64,000 bases of DNA from Acetobacteraceae bacterium (GCA_030041255.1 JASHOF010000045.1:1-64000), one strand, 5' to 3'. Positions 45,367-54,633 are shown, counted from the stretch's first letter. Notes: generated by a model not told the origin, from the sequence alone. Translations and numbers: made by a program.

Positions 45367-47403
45367 CTATTCCGGATCCTCGCGCGTTCGCGTTCGCTCG
45401 CGCAAATAGTCCTCGGTCGTACGTGGCGGCGGGCGGAGTGGCGCCGCATGTGGGTCAAACCCTTCGTTGATCACTGCCTCGACGCGACAGTTCTCGCACA
45501 TTTGCAGCACACGTAGCCGCTTCTGTCCCTCCGCCCCCGCGAACATCCAGTGCCGACCCGACAATCTCGAGACCACCCGCTCAATGCTGCTTCTGGTCCC
45601 GAACGGCTTCCCGCAGGCGATGCAGCAGAGGGGCTCCTCCTCCTTGATCACGCGGCGGTCATTGCGCCACGCAGCGAAATCGAGCTGCGGTTTGAGCCTG
45701 ATCACCTTCTCCGGGCAGGTGGCGGCGCAGAGACCGCATTGCACGCAGAGGCTTTCGGTGAAGCGCAACGCCGGGCGCTCGGGATGATCGGTGAGCGCGC
45801 CGGTGGGGCAGGCATTGACACAGGAGAGGCAGAGTGTGCATCTTTCCGCATCCACCTCCAGCCCACCGAACGGCGCCCCGGCAGCGAGCGGCACGACATC
45901 GCTCGGGTCCGGAGCAACGCGATGGAGCTCACGCATTGCGAAGACCAGCATCTCCCGCTTGCCGCCGATCGGCAGGAAGCTGGCGGCAGCGCGCGCACGG
46001 GTTGCGGACGCGTAACCGTCGAGCGAGGCTCTCAGCGAGTCGGGGTCGTCGGTCTCGATCACCGATACGATCCCGCTGCCATAGCCAAGGCCGCGCAGAA
46101 TCGCTCCCGCGGTATCGACGAGCTGGGTGAGCGCAGCGATGTCGTGCCGCGGCCTGGCGCGGAGGAGGAAACGCACGCCCGCCGCGCCGTAGGCAAACAA
46201 GGCGGCAACCGCTTCGAGCCCTACCGAAGTCACTTCGTTGACCGCGACCGGTAACACGTTCGCGGGCAGCCCGCCGGCGAAGCGCGAAAGCGCGTCGATC
46301 AGCGGCTCACCGTAATCGCGATCGTGGAACAGGACAAGCCCGTCCGTGCCGCCCGCAGCCGCATAGGCGAGCATCATCGCCCGCAGCTTGCGCATGAGAG
46401 CGTCGGCCGGTGGCAGCGCGTAGCCTGCTGCGCCGGTTGGGCAAACCGATGCGCAACTGCCGCAGCCGGCACAGATTTTCGGGTCGATGGCAACATGATC
46501 GCCTGCCGGTCTGATGGCGCCGGTCGGGCAGAGATCGAGGCAGCGGGTGCAGCCGGTTATGCGCGAACGCGAATGGGCACAGAGGTTGTCCGCGAAAGCG
46601 ATGAAGCGCGGTTTGTCGAACGTGCCGACGAGATGAGACGCCTCGAAAATCACGCGTTCGACGGCAACCGCGTCGCGCGGATCGGCGCGCAGATAGCCGG
46701 GGCGGAGAGTACCGGCAGGAAACAGCGGCGCGCCGCCGGAAAGATCGACAATGAGATCGGAGTGCGAGATCGCGTCGTCCCGGCTCGGGCCGAAAACAAG
46801 CCGTTCCCGCGACGATGGCGCCGGCTTGGCGAAATCGTCGATGCGCAACTCGAATGCGCCGAGATGCCCGCTGGCCCCGGCGATCGTCCCCCGGACCACG
46901 GGAAAATCGCGTGCGCGCGGCGGCATCACCGCCTGCGGCCGGCTGAGCAGGACGGTGATATCGAGATGATCGGCAAGTCGGCGCCCGGCCTCGAGTGCGA
47001 CCTCGTCGCGGCCGTAGATGAGGGCCACGCCGCGGCTCTCCATGGTGACCTGGGACACCGCGGGGAGAGGCTCGGCAGCGGCGGCGAAGAGAGCGGCCAT
47101 CTTCGGCCCTGCCTTGCTGCCTTCGGCGGACCAGCCGGCAGTCTCCCTCACATTGGCGAATTGAACCTGGCCGGAGGCGCCCAATTCCGCAGCCAATTCC
47201 GTGAAAAGCCGCAACTCCTGCGTGCAGCCAACCGTCACCGGCCGGCCCGTTGCGAGCAGTGACTTCAATCGCTCGAGCTCCCGCCCGCAAAGCTGCTCGG
47301 CAGTGTGAAGGTCACCGCCGCATCCCTTCGCAAGAGCCCGCTTGTCGAGCGACATGGTTGCCTCGCAGGAGCAGGCAATCACCGCGCGTTGCGCGTCCGG
47401 CAT
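45367..47403 (-). CDS. Large multi-cluster ferredoxin associated with formate dehydrogenase
   Basis: A 678-residue cytoplasmic iron-sulfur protein. It carries four ferredoxin-type [4Fe-4S] sites in two pairs: TGCTRCLDLCPTGA with KICAGCGSCASVCPTGA (about residues 284-330), and ERCTLCLSCVNACPTGAL with SLCVQCGLCAATCPEKVI (about 525-575). Extra Cys pairs occur near the end (LCCIACG; MCENC), and the N-terminal ~60 residues contain ACSC, GCGG, LCG and GCTQ. Similar proteins lie beside DUF3305/DUF3306 genes and periplasmic FDH genes in many proteobacteria; their role is unknown, perhaps electron or sulfur transfer during maturation. ATG at 47403 follows GGGGTGA; a frame up to 47460 is open. Confidence 0.82.
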   Translation of the reverse strand: MPDAQRAVIACSCEATMSLDKRALAKGCGGDLHTAEQLCGRELERLKSLLATGRPVTVGCTQELRLFTELAAELGASGQVQFANVRETAGWSAEGSKAGPKMAALFAAAAEPLPAVSQVTMESRGVALIYGRDEVALEAGRRLADHLDITVLLSRPQAVMPPRARDFPVVRGTIAGASGHLGAFELRIDDFAKPAPSSRERLVFGPSRDDAISHSDLIVDLSGGAPLFPAGTLRPGYLRADPRDAVAVERVIFEASHLVGTFDKPRFIAFADNLCAHSRSRITGCTRCLDLCPTGAIRPAGDHVAIDPKICAGCGSCASVCPTGAAGYALPPADALMRKLRAMMLAYAAAGGTDGLVLFHDRDYGEPLIDALSRFAGGLPANVLPVAVNEVTSVGLEAVAALFAYGAAGVRFLLRARPRHDIAALTQLVDTAGAILRGLGYGSGIVSVIETDDPDSLRASLDGYASATRARAAASFLPIGGKREMLVFAMRELHRVAPDPSDVVPLAAGAPFGGLEVDAERCTLCLSCVNACPTGALTDHPERPALRFTESLCVQCGLCAATCPEKVIRLKPQLDFAAWRNDRRVIKEEEPLCCIACGKPFGTRSSIERVVSRLSGRHWMFAGAEGQKRLRVLQMCENCRVEAVINEGFDPHAAPLRPPPRTTEDYLRERTRTREDPE

Positions 47404-47466
47404 CGGTTGGTCACCCCAGCGGAGGAGGTTCAGCCCGTGCACGCTTCTTGTCCGGGCCATGATTCG

Positions 47467-47494
47467 ATGCTAGCATTAAAATTGTTTATGTGAA
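47467..47494 (-). promoter_or_regulatory. Possible sigma70-type promoter for the polyferredoxin gene
   Basis: On the minus strand TTCACA (47494-47489), a 16-base spacer, and TAGCAT (47472-47467) lie in the only AT-rich patch between the divergent genes. This would place the transcript start near 47460, favouring the downstream ATG at 47403. Confidence 0.35.
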
Positions 47495-47542
47495 CAGAGC
47501 CATTTGCAGCGACTCCGGGAGCAGTCGAAGGGCGTATCCATC

Positions 47543-48283
47543 GTGCCTGAGGTCTCTTCGTCGCTCGACCTTCCGCCCTCTTACAGGCTGGTTGCACTGC
47601 GGGAGGCAGGCGACGCCTATGCCCATGCATGTCACGTTGCCGCCGAGGCAGGCGCCGGAACATTCGTGTGGGTCAGACGATTCGATTTATTGGAAATGGC
47701 CGTCGTGCTTGCTCCGGCGGAACCTCTCGCCACGGCACGCCGGGCCTTCTATGTCGGGATGATCGCGCTCGCTGATGCGGTGGCCTCGCATTGCCCACCG
47801 GAGAAAGCACTCACCTTCGACTGGCCGGGCACGCTCAGGCTCGATGGGGCGCGGATCGGGGGCGGGCGCCTTGGTTGGCCGCTGCGCTGCCGCGAGGCCG
47901 CCATCCCTGACTGGCTGGTCTTCTCCAGCATGTTGATCGCGGCGAAGGTCGGCCCGGAAGAGGCAGGCCCGACACCGCTCTCCACCTCGTTCGAGGACGA
48001 AGGCTTCGATCCTCGTGCACGAGAGAATGTGGCCGAGAGCTTCGCCCGCCATCTCCTGCTGAATTTCAACCGCTACGAGAGCGATGGATTTGTGCCGGTT
48101 GCCACCCACTACCTCCGCCATCTTGCGCAGCAATACGGCGCCGCCCACCCGCTCATCGGGGACAATGGCGATCTCCTCCTCCAGGACGCAAACGGAACCG
48201 GCCACCGGCGCCGCCTGCCGATCGTGCCGAGGCTCCGGAAGCCATCCTGGCGCGATCCCGAGACGGGCGCTGTGCGGTTTTGA
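47543..48283 (+). CDS. Biotin/lipoate-protein ligase-like protein (FDH-associated)
   Basis: A 246-residue protein with the fold signature of the biotin/lipoate ligase superfamily: VWVRRFDLLEMAVVLAPAEPL, a core FDWPGTLRLDGARIGGGRLGWP, and WLVFSSMLIAA. The catalytic GRGRxGR loop of true BirA enzymes is not seen, so ligase activity is uncertain. Members are repeatedly found with DUF6352, DUF3305 and DUF3306 next to formate dehydrogenase genes. GTG at 47543 has GAAGGG 11 bases upstream; a TTG at 47504 is an alternative start. Confidence 0.7.
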   Translation: MPEVSSSLDLPPSYRLVALREAGDAYAHACHVAAEAGAGTFVWVRRFDLLEMAVVLAPAEPLATARRAFYVGMIALADAVASHCPPEKALTFDWPGTLRLDGARIGGGRLGWPLRCREAAIPDWLVFSSMLIAAKVGPEEAGPTPLSTSFEDEGFDPRARENVAESFARHLLLNFNRYESDGFVPVATHYLRHLAQQYGAAHPLIGDNGDLLLQDANGTGHRRRLPIVPRLRKPSWRDPETGAVRF

Positions 48284-48325
48284 CATGGCTATCGATATTG
48301 CCATGCCGATGGCGACGAGGCAGCG

Positions 48326-49333
48326 ATGAGGGAGTTCTGGGTCTCCTCCGGTCACCACCTCACGCACCGCACGGCAGATGGTGAGCTCGCCGTAACCGAC
48401 GAACTGATCCTTGCTTTCCTGGCGCGCCGTGAACTCGTGCCGCCCCATGATGCCTGCCCGGCAGAACAGGCGCTCCACGCGGCCCTTCTTCAAGCTCCGC
48501 GACGCCCCGTGGACACACGGCAAGTGAACATCATCGCCGATCCGGATGCGCGGGAGAACTGGCGCTTCATGCTCGCCTTCCGCGCCAGGCTCCTCGATGC
48601 CCCCACCGTGGAAGCCGCATATCGAAGGCTGGTCCGCGACGGGGCGGCCGGAATACCACCGCTCTTCATGTGTCACTTGACTCATCTCGTCCTGCGCAAT
48701 GCGCTCGAAGGCTGTGCCGATCCCTATGTGCTGCGGGCGGCCGAGCTCTTCTTCCGATCGCAGCGTGCTGCAGTGCAAGATGGAGCGCTGCTCCTTGCCG
48801 ACGCCGAGATCGTCGAGCGGCACGAGACCGCTTCTGCCCTCTCGCCTCTCGCGATCATGCTCGACAAGGCGCCGGAGTTCGCGCTCGATGTCATGGATGA
48901 CAGCAATGCCTGGACCTATTGGAGCCGCTCCGACGCTTTCACCATGGCGCTCAATCTCAGCAATGAACGCAGTCGCCTCGGGCTCGCCCGGGTCATCGAG
49001 GTCTGGACCCGCCATCTGCTTCACATCCAAATTTCGGTTGCACCGGTTGCCCGTATCGAGGATGAGGATTGGCACTGGTTCGTCGGGCTCGACCGGCAGG
49101 CGACTGCGATCGGCAACGCAATGTGGCATGGCCGGCCCATCGATGAGAAGCTGCTGGCGCAGATCGTCGCGCTGTTCCGGCTCGACATTGCGAGCGGGTA
49201 TGAGGCCGAACCGGGACTCGCCGGCCACCCGGTCTATCTCATCTCCGCGCTCGAGGCGGACAATGTCCTCAGAATGAAACCGCAGAACCTCATCGTCGGT
49301 CTTCCGGTAACCTCCAGAAGTGTGGTCGCCTGA
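48326..49333 (+). CDS. DUF6352 family protein (FDH-associated)
   Basis: A 335-residue soluble protein of no known activity, starting MREFWVSSGHHLTHR. It is rich in His and Trp (WTYWSRSDAFTMALNLS, HLLHIQISVAPVARIEDEDWHWFVGLD) and has no signal peptide or metal-binding motif that I recognise. The family is seen beside the ligase-like, DUF3305 and DUF3306 genes in alpha- and betaproteobacterial formate dehydrogenase loci. It lies 42 bases after the ligase-like gene and 11 before the DUF3305 gene. Confidence 0.75.
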   Translation: MREFWVSSGHHLTHRTADGELAVTDELILAFLARRELVPPHDACPAEQALHAALLQAPRRPVDTRQVNIIADPDARENWRFMLAFRARLLDAPTVEAAYRRLVRDGAAGIPPLFMCHLTHLVLRNALEGCADPYVLRAAELFFRSQRAAVQDGALLLADAEIVERHETASALSPLAIMLDKAPEFALDVMDDSNAWTYWSRSDAFTMALNLSNERSRLGLARVIEVWTRHLLHIQISVAPVARIEDEDWHWFVGLDRQATAIGNAMWHGRPIDEKLLAQIVALFRLDIASGYEAEPGLAGHPVYLISALEADNVLRMKPQNLIVGLPVTSRSVVA

Positions 49334-49344
49334 TCGGAGCCTCG

Positions 49345-49854
49345 ATGCCCCAGGATCATTTCCAGGTCGCAGTCGTGCTGGAGCGCCGCAAGCTCAAGGG
49401 AACCTGGGGCGGTGATCAGTGGCTGCCTCGCGCCGTGCTGCCGGCAGAGCCCGCTACCGCTCCAGGAACAATGCTGGCGAACGATGACGAGCGGGAAATC
49501 TGTTATGGCGGCGGCTGCGAGGTCACCCTCTATTCGGCTGAAACCGCGCACTATTACGACAATCTCGCCTCTGGGCAGCCGTCACTCTGGGTGGCCCTCG
49601 AAGCGACAGCCACCGGCGATTGCCGGATTTCATCGATCACCGCCGACCCTTATGAGGGCGAGGCGTTGGCTGGGGCCATGGATCTGATCGTCGAACCGGT
49701 GCCGATGCCACCCGAAATCGTCGCCCGGATCGCCGCCTTCGTGGCTGCGTTCCATGTCGATCGCGCCTTCATCAAGCGCCAGCGCGATGATGTGCATGCG
49801 AACACCGCCTCGCCCCCACGCCCCCGCGCCGCGCAAGGCGGAGAGCGCCGATGA
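49345..49854 (+). CDS. DUF3305 family protein (FDH-associated)
   Basis: A 169-residue protein matching DUF3305: FQVAVVLERRKLKGTWGGDQWLP at the N-terminus, CYGGGCEVTLYSAETAHYYDNL, and a DAxG-like region LAGAMDLIVEPVPMPPEIVARIAAFVAAFH. Its function is unknown; the family is confined to formate dehydrogenase neighbourhoods. CGGAG precedes the ATG, and its stop overlaps the DUF3306 start by four bases. Confidence 0.85.
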   Translation: MPQDHFQVAVVLERRKLKGTWGGDQWLPRAVLPAEPATAPGTMLANDDEREICYGGGCEVTLYSAETAHYYDNLASGQPSLWVALEATATGDCRISSITADPYEGEALAGAMDLIVEPVPMPPEIVARIAAFVAAFHVDRAFIKRQRDDVHANTASPPRPRAAQGGERR

Positions 49855-50582
49855 GCGAACCGGGCAACTTCCTTGCGCGGTGGTCTCGCCGCAAGCGCGA
49901 AGCCAATCGCGCTGAACCGGCTGCGAAAGCAGCGCCGGGCCTCCCGCCCGACTCGGATCGGCCGTCGTCGTTCGCGGCCCTGCAACCGGGGCCGCCGGAA
50001 CTCTCTGCTCCGCCCGCTGTTCCGGCAGACCTCCCAAGCCTCACGGAAGAGGAACTCGCCGCCCTGCCAAAGCTCGATGAGCTGACTGCCGAAACCGACA
50101 TGACGCAGTTCCTCCGCCCAGGGGTGCCTGAGGCGATGCGTAACGCGGCACTTCGCAGGGGCTGGATGCTCGATCCGAGCGTCCGCGACTATGTCTGCGA
50201 GGCACGCGAATACGCTTATGACTGGAACCTGCCCGGGGACGTTCCCGGTAGCGGGCCGTTGCCGCCCGGCCTGGACGTCAAGGCGGTGGTCGGACGGCTG
50301 TTCGGGAATCGCCGCCCACCACCTCAACCGGACCAGAGCTTCGGTGCCGGCCCGCCGGCCGCCGGAGATACCGCCTCTGCAGGCACCGCTTCCTCCCACG
50401 AATGCCCCTCCGACGTGACTGATTCGCCGTCATCGTCCGCACCCACCACGGCCGCAGAGGCTGCTCCCGCTGCTGCGTGCGACCGTGGTGCCGGTCCTGA
50501 AACCGCCGCTGCCGCAGCGGAGGACCCGGCCGCTCCATCGGAACCCCTGAGGCGCCGCCACGGTGGCGCGCTGCCAGCCTGA
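49851..50582 (+). CDS. DUF3306 family protein (FDH-associated)
   Basis: A 243-residue protein. It starts with FLARWSRRKREANR, the DUF3306 signature, and continues with LPSLTEEELAALPKLDELTAETDMTQFLRPGVPEAMRNAALRRGW and the DYVCEAREYAYDWNLPG end of the domain (near residue 125). The last ~100 residues are low-complexity Ala/Pro/Ser, likely disordered. Function unknown; always paired with DUF3305. The end of this gene is followed by the best promoter in the window, so the operon may break here. Confidence 0.85.
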   Translation: MSEPGNFLARWSRRKREANRAEPAAKAAPGLPPDSDRPSSFAALQPGPPELSAPPAVPADLPSLTEEELAALPKLDELTAETDMTQFLRPGVPEAMRNAALRRGWMLDPSVRDYVCEAREYAYDWNLPGDVPGSGPLPPGLDVKAVVGRLFGNRRPPPQPDQSFGAGPPAAGDTASAGTASSHECPSDVTDSPSSSAPTTAAEAAPAAACDRGAGPETAAAAAEDPAAPSEPLRRRHGGALPA

Positions 50583-50601
50583 GTCTGTGCGAACGTTTTG
50601 A

Positions 50602-50630
50602 TTGCTCTATCCTTCTTTGATTGGTATGAT
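50602..50630 (+). promoter_or_regulatory. Sigma70-type promoter upstream of torD-fdhABC
   Basis: TTGCTC (50602-50607), a 17-base spacer, and TATGAT (50625-50630) preceded by TGG, an extended -10. It sits in an AT-rich island (50583-50691) before the chaperone gene and would drive the exported formate dehydrogenase operon. Confidence 0.5.
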
Positions 50631-50691
50631 TCCCAACAAATAACAGTGCGCTCGCCAATGCGAGCGATCAAAGGGATGACTGGGTAGGGAC

Positions 50692-51513
50692 GTGGGAGAG
50701 GCTGTTCCGGGGATTGCAATCCAGAGGGTTGGCGGCATCGCCGCCGCGGCGCCGATGGGCATTCCTGCCTCGGCGTTTGGCTCCGGCTCGGCTTCCGTTG
50801 ACACCGACAACCAGCACGGCCTCGACGAAATCGATCTCCTGCGCTCCGGCGAATATGCGCTGCTCTCGACGCTCCTCAGGCAGGCGCCGGAACGGGACAT
50901 CCTGGAGCGGTTGGCGGCGCTCGAGGGTGGCGCGACTCGTCTGGGCCATGCCCACACGGCGTTGGCCGAGGCCGCCGCGGCAAGCGATCCGCAGGCGTTG
51001 CAGGGCGAGTTCTTCAGTCTTTTCGTCGGCCTCGGACGCGGCGAGCTTCTTCCCTATGCCTCCTACTACCTGACGGGTTTTCTCAACGAGAGGCCGCTCG
51101 CGCGAGTACGGCAAGACCTCGCATCGATCGGTCTTGAAGCGGTCGAACGCTTGCAAGAGCCCGAGGACCACATCGCCATACTGTGCGAGGTGATGGCGGG
51201 GCTGGCCAGCCGCCGCTTCACCACCGACGCCGTGATCGAGCGGCAATTCTTCGAGCGCCATCTGCTGCCGTGGGCCGGGCACTTCTTCGCCGACCTCGAA
51301 GCGGCGGGGTCGGCACGTTTCTACCGTTCGGTCGGCACGCTGGGGCGGCTCTTCATGGCTGTCGAAGCCGAAGCGTATGCGCTGGATGCCCCGGCCGGTG
51401 GTGGCGGGAGTGACACCGCCGCCGTTCCACGTTCCAGCCACTCACCGGAAACTCGCCGGCCCCGGCACGCCGGCTCGCAGGGAGGATTCGAGGATGCAAC
51501 GCAAGACCAATGA
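50692..51513 (+). CDS. TorD/DmsD-family molybdoenzyme chaperone for formate dehydrogenase
   Basis: A 273-residue protein of the TorD/NarJ chaperone family, which binds the Tat signal or apoenzyme of a molybdoenzyme until the cofactor is inserted. The helical core holds RSGEYALLSTLLRQAPERDILERLAAL, QGEFFSLFVGLGRGELLPYASYYLTGFL and the EPEDHIAILCEVMAGL signature (E-x-x-D-H). The C-terminal 40 residues are disordered. GTG at 50692 follows GTAGGGA; an internal ATG at 50755 is an alternative. The gene overlaps the next (Tat peptide) gene by 20 bases. Confidence 0.87.
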   Translation: MGEAVPGIAIQRVGGIAAAAPMGIPASAFGSGSASVDTDNQHGLDEIDLLRSGEYALLSTLLRQAPERDILERLAALEGGATRLGHAHTALAEAAAASDPQALQGEFFSLFVGLGRGELLPYASYYLTGFLNERPLARVRQDLASIGLEAVERLQEPEDHIAILCEVMAGLASRRFTTDAVIERQFFERHLLPWAGHFFADLEAAGSARFYRSVGTLGRLFMAVEAEAYALDAPAGGGGSDTAAVPRSSHSPETRRPRHAGSQGGFEDATQDQ

Positions 51514-51700
51514 AAAGGCACCGGAGCGGCGGAATTTCCTCCGCGCGGCTGGCACTGTCTCGACGTTGGCGGTCGCCGCGCTGGCCTCGCCCCTCATGGC
51601 GAGGAAGGCCGAAGCCTACGATCCGGGCCAGGAAGAGACCAAGGCACGCTATCGCGTGACCGTCGATGTGAAGGCCTTTTACCGCACCAATCGCTACTGA
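51494..51700 (+). CDS. Formate dehydrogenase region Tat-target small protein
   Basis: A 68-residue protein with a twin-arginine signal (APERRNFLRAAGTVSTLAVA, RR at residues 12-13) and a short mature part ending TVDVKAFYRTNRY. It matches the small conserved Tat-target proteins encoded directly before exported formate dehydrogenase alpha subunits. Possibly a structural peptide of the complex or a decoy for the chaperone; the role is unknown. ATG at 51494 lies 8-12 bases after GGAGGATTCGAGG. Confidence 0.85.
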   Translation: MQRKTNEKAPERRNFLRAAGTVSTLAVAALASPLMARKAEAYDPGQEETKARYRVTVDVKAFYRTNRY

Positions 51701-51711
51701 AGGAGCAAGCC

Positions 51712-54615
51712 ATGCTCACCAAGCGCAAGGGAGGCGAACCAAGCCACGTCAGGCTGCAGCCGGCATCGGCCGGTATGCCGGCAGGCACGATCGATCGCCG
51801 TGGCTTCCTGCGCCGCTCGGGCCTCGCCGTCGGCGGCCTCGCCGCATTCGGCGCGATGGAATTCGGCTCGATTCGCAGGGCCGAGGCAGGGCCGGTCAAT
51901 TTTCAGCAGCCGGTGGAGACCCGGAAGAACATCTGCACCCATTGCGCCGTCGGCTGCACGGTGACGGCGCTCGTCCAGAACGGCGTCTGGGTCGGCCAGG
52001 AACCAACCTGGGACAGCCCGATCAATCGCGGCTCGCATTGCTGCAAGGGTGCGGCAGCGCGTGAACTCGTGCACAGCGATCGCAGGCTCAAATACCCCCT
52101 GAAGCTCGTCAACGGTCAATGGACGCGTCTCTCCTGGGATCAGGCGATCGACGAGATCGGCAGCAAGATGATGGACATCCGTGCGAAGGAGGGCCCGGAC
52201 TCCGTCTATTTCCTCGGTTCGGCAAAGTTCTCCAACGAAGGCGCCTATCTCAACCGCAAGCTCGCCGCCTTCTGGGGTACCAACAACTCCGACCATCAGG
52301 CCCGCATCTGCCACTCCACCACCGTTGCCGGCGTCGCCAACACCTGGGGCTACGGTGCGATGACGAATTCCTTCAACGACATCAGGAATTCGAAGACCAT
52401 CGTCATCATGGGCGGCAACCCTGCACAGGCGCACCCGGTCTCCTTGCAGCACGTCCTCATCGGCAGGGAGCTCAATCGGGCCAATCTCGTCGTCATCGAT
52501 CCGCGCTTCACGCGAACCGCAGCACACGCTAGCGAATATGTGAGGCTCCGGCCGGGAACCGACATCCCGGTGCTGTGGGGAATGCTCTGGCACGTGTTCC
52601 AGAACGGCTGGGAGGACAAGGAGTTCATCCGCCAGCGCGTCTATGGAGTCGAAGAACTGCGCAAGGAAGTCGCGAAATGGCCGCCGGATGAGGTGGAACG
52701 GGTCAGCGGCGTGCCGGGTGAGCAAGTGAAGCGGGTGGCGAAGATGCTTGCCATGGACAAGCCCGCGACACTGGTCTGGTGCATGGGGCAGACTCAGCAC
52801 ACCGTAGGCACGGCCAACGTCCGCGCAAGCTGCATCGTGCTCGCCGTCACCGGCAACGTCGGCAAGCCGGGCACCGGCGCCAATATCTTCCGCGGCCATG
52901 ACAATGTGCAGGGTGCCACCGACATCGGCCTCGATATCGTCACCTTGCCATTCTACTATGGCTTGACCGAGGCGGCCTGGAAGCATTGGTGCCGGGTCTG
53001 GGAAGTGGACTACGACTGGATGCTCTCCCGCTTCGAGTCGAAGAAGATGATGGAGGCACCAGGTATCGCCTCGACCCGCTGGTTCGACGCCACGGATCTG
53101 CCGCACAACGAAGTGTCGCAGAAGGGCAACCTCAAGGCCATGTTCGTGATGGGCCACGCCTCCAACAGCATCACCCGCATGCCCGACAGCGTGAAGGGTA
53201 TGGAGGCGCTCGAACTGCTGGTCGTGGCAGACCCGCACCCGACAACCTGGGCAGTGGTGTCAGAGCGCAAGAACGGCACCTACCTGCTGCCGATCTGCAC
53301 GCAATACGAGACGGCCGGCTCGCGCGTCGCTTCCAACCGCTCTCTGCAATGGGGCGAGCAGATCGTCAAGCCCGCCTTCGAGGCGAAGGACGACTACGAG
53401 GCGATGTACCTGCTGGCCAAGAAACTCGGTTTCGCCGACAAGATGTTCAAGAACATCAAGGTCGAGAACAACCGGCCTGTGCCCGAAGACGTGCTGCGCG
53501 AGATGAATCGCGGAAGCTGGTCCACTGGGTATTGCGGGCAGTCGCCGGAGCGCCTCAAGGCGCATATGCGGAATCAGGCCAAGTTCGACATCGTCACGAC
53601 GCGGGCGCCGAAGGACGACCCGGAAGTGGGAGGCGATTACTACGGTCTGCCATGGCCATGCTGGGGCTCGCCCGAGGTCCGCCACCCCGGCACCCCGATC
53701 CTCTACGATGTCGAGCGCGCGGTGATGGATGGGGGCATGGGTTTCCGCCCCCGCTTCGGGCTCGAGCGCAATGGCCAGACTCTTCTCGCCGAAGGTTCTT
53801 ATCCGGTGGGCTCGGCGATCAAGGACGGCTATCCCGAATTCACCATGGCCGTGCTCAAGAAACTCGGCTGGGACAAGGATCTGACACCGGAGGAGCTGGC
53901 CACGATCAAGGAGATCGGCGGCGCAAATATCGGCAAGGTGAGCTGGGCCACGGACCTGTCCGGTGGGATCCAGCGGGTCGCGTTGAAGTACGGCTGCGCT
54001 CCGTACGGTAACGGCAAGGCGCGGGTGATCGCCTGGAATCTTCCGGATCCGATCCCGGTGCATCGCGAGCCGATCTACACGCCACGCGTGGAGCTGGTTG
54101 CCAGGTACCCCACGCTCCCGGACAAGCAGCAGTTCCGGGTGCCCAATATCGGCTTCACCGTCCAGAAGACGGCGGTGGAGAAGGGTATAGCGAAGCAGTT
54201 CCCGCTCATCCTCAGCTCCGGCCGGCTGGTCGAATACGAGGGCGGCGGAGAGGAAACCCGCTCGAACAAGTGGCTCGCCGAGCTGCGGCAGGACATGTAC
54301 ATCGAAATCAATCCCGCCGATGCGGCCGACCGCGGGATCAGGGATGGTGCCTGGGTCTGGGTGACCGGGGCGGAGAGCAATTCCAGGGGCCGCATGAAGG
54401 CGCTGGTCACCGAACGGGTCGGCAAGGGGGTCGCCTGGATGCCGTTCCATTTCGGCGGCTGGTTCATGGGCGAGGATCGGCGAAGCAAATATCCGCCAGG
54501 AGCCGATCCGATCGTGCTCGGCGAAAGCGCCAACGTCATCACGACCTACGGCTACGATCCGGTCACTAACATGCAGGAACCGAAAGTCACGCTCTGTCAG
54601 ATCCGGGCGGCATGA
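51712..54615 (+). CDS. fdhA: Exported formate dehydrogenase, catalytic alpha subunit
   Basis: A 967-residue molybdopterin oxidoreductase with a twin-arginine signal (TIDRRGFLRRSGLAVGG, residues 27-43). Next is a [4Fe-4S] site (NICTHCAVGCTVTALV with a later SHCCKG), then bis-MGD domains with NSDHQARICHSTTV, where Cys200-His201 form the active site (cysteine, not selenocysteine), and GNVGKPGTGANIFRGHDNVQG. It belongs to the FdnG/FdoG-like membrane-bound FDH type, oxidising formate on the periplasmic side. Chaperone, Tat peptide and electron-transfer subunits are adjacent. AAGGAG precedes the ATG. Confidence 0.93.
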   Translation: MLTKRKGGEPSHVRLQPASAGMPAGTIDRRGFLRRSGLAVGGLAAFGAMEFGSIRRAEAGPVNFQQPVETRKNICTHCAVGCTVTALVQNGVWVGQEPTWDSPINRGSHCCKGAAARELVHSDRRLKYPLKLVNGQWTRLSWDQAIDEIGSKMMDIRAKEGPDSVYFLGSAKFSNEGAYLNRKLAAFWGTNNSDHQARICHSTTVAGVANTWGYGAMTNSFNDIRNSKTIVIMGGNPAQAHPVSLQHVLIGRELNRANLVVIDPRFTRTAAHASEYVRLRPGTDIPVLWGMLWHVFQNGWEDKEFIRQRVYGVEELRKEVAKWPPDEVERVSGVPGEQVKRVAKMLAMDKPATLVWCMGQTQHTVGTANVRASCIVLAVTGNVGKPGTGANIFRGHDNVQGATDIGLDIVTLPFYYGLTEAAWKHWCRVWEVDYDWMLSRFESKKMMEAPGIASTRWFDATDLPHNEVSQKGNLKAMFVMGHASNSITRMPDSVKGMEALELLVVADPHPTTWAVVSERKNGTYLLPICTQYETAGSRVASNRSLQWGEQIVKPAFEAKDDYEAMYLLAKKLGFADKMFKNIKVENNRPVPEDVLREMNRGSWSTGYCGQSPERLKAHMRNQAKFDIVTTRAPKDDPEVGGDYYGLPWPCWGSPEVRHPGTPILYDVERAVMDGGMGFRPRFGLERNGQTLLAEGSYPVGSAIKDGYPEFTMAVLKKLGWDKDLTPEELATIKEIGGANIGKVSWATDLSGGIQRVALKYGCAPYGNGKARVIAWNLPDPIPVHREPIYTPRVELVARYPTLPDKQQFRVPNIGFTVQKTAVEKGIAKQFPLILSSGRLVEYEGGGEETRSNKWLAELRQDMYIEINPADAADRGIRDGAWVWVTGAESNSRGRMKALVTERVGKGVAWMPFHFGGWFMGEDRRSKYPPGADPIVLGESANVITTYGYDPVTNMQEPKVTLCQIRAA

Positions 54616-54633
54616 GCGGGAGAGGATAAGGCC

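Noticed and set aside
52300-52320. Selenocysteine formate dehydrogenase.
   Set aside because: Both alpha subunits have Cys (Cys200 and Cys371) at the metal-ligand position; no in-frame TGA or SECIS-like hairpin is involved.
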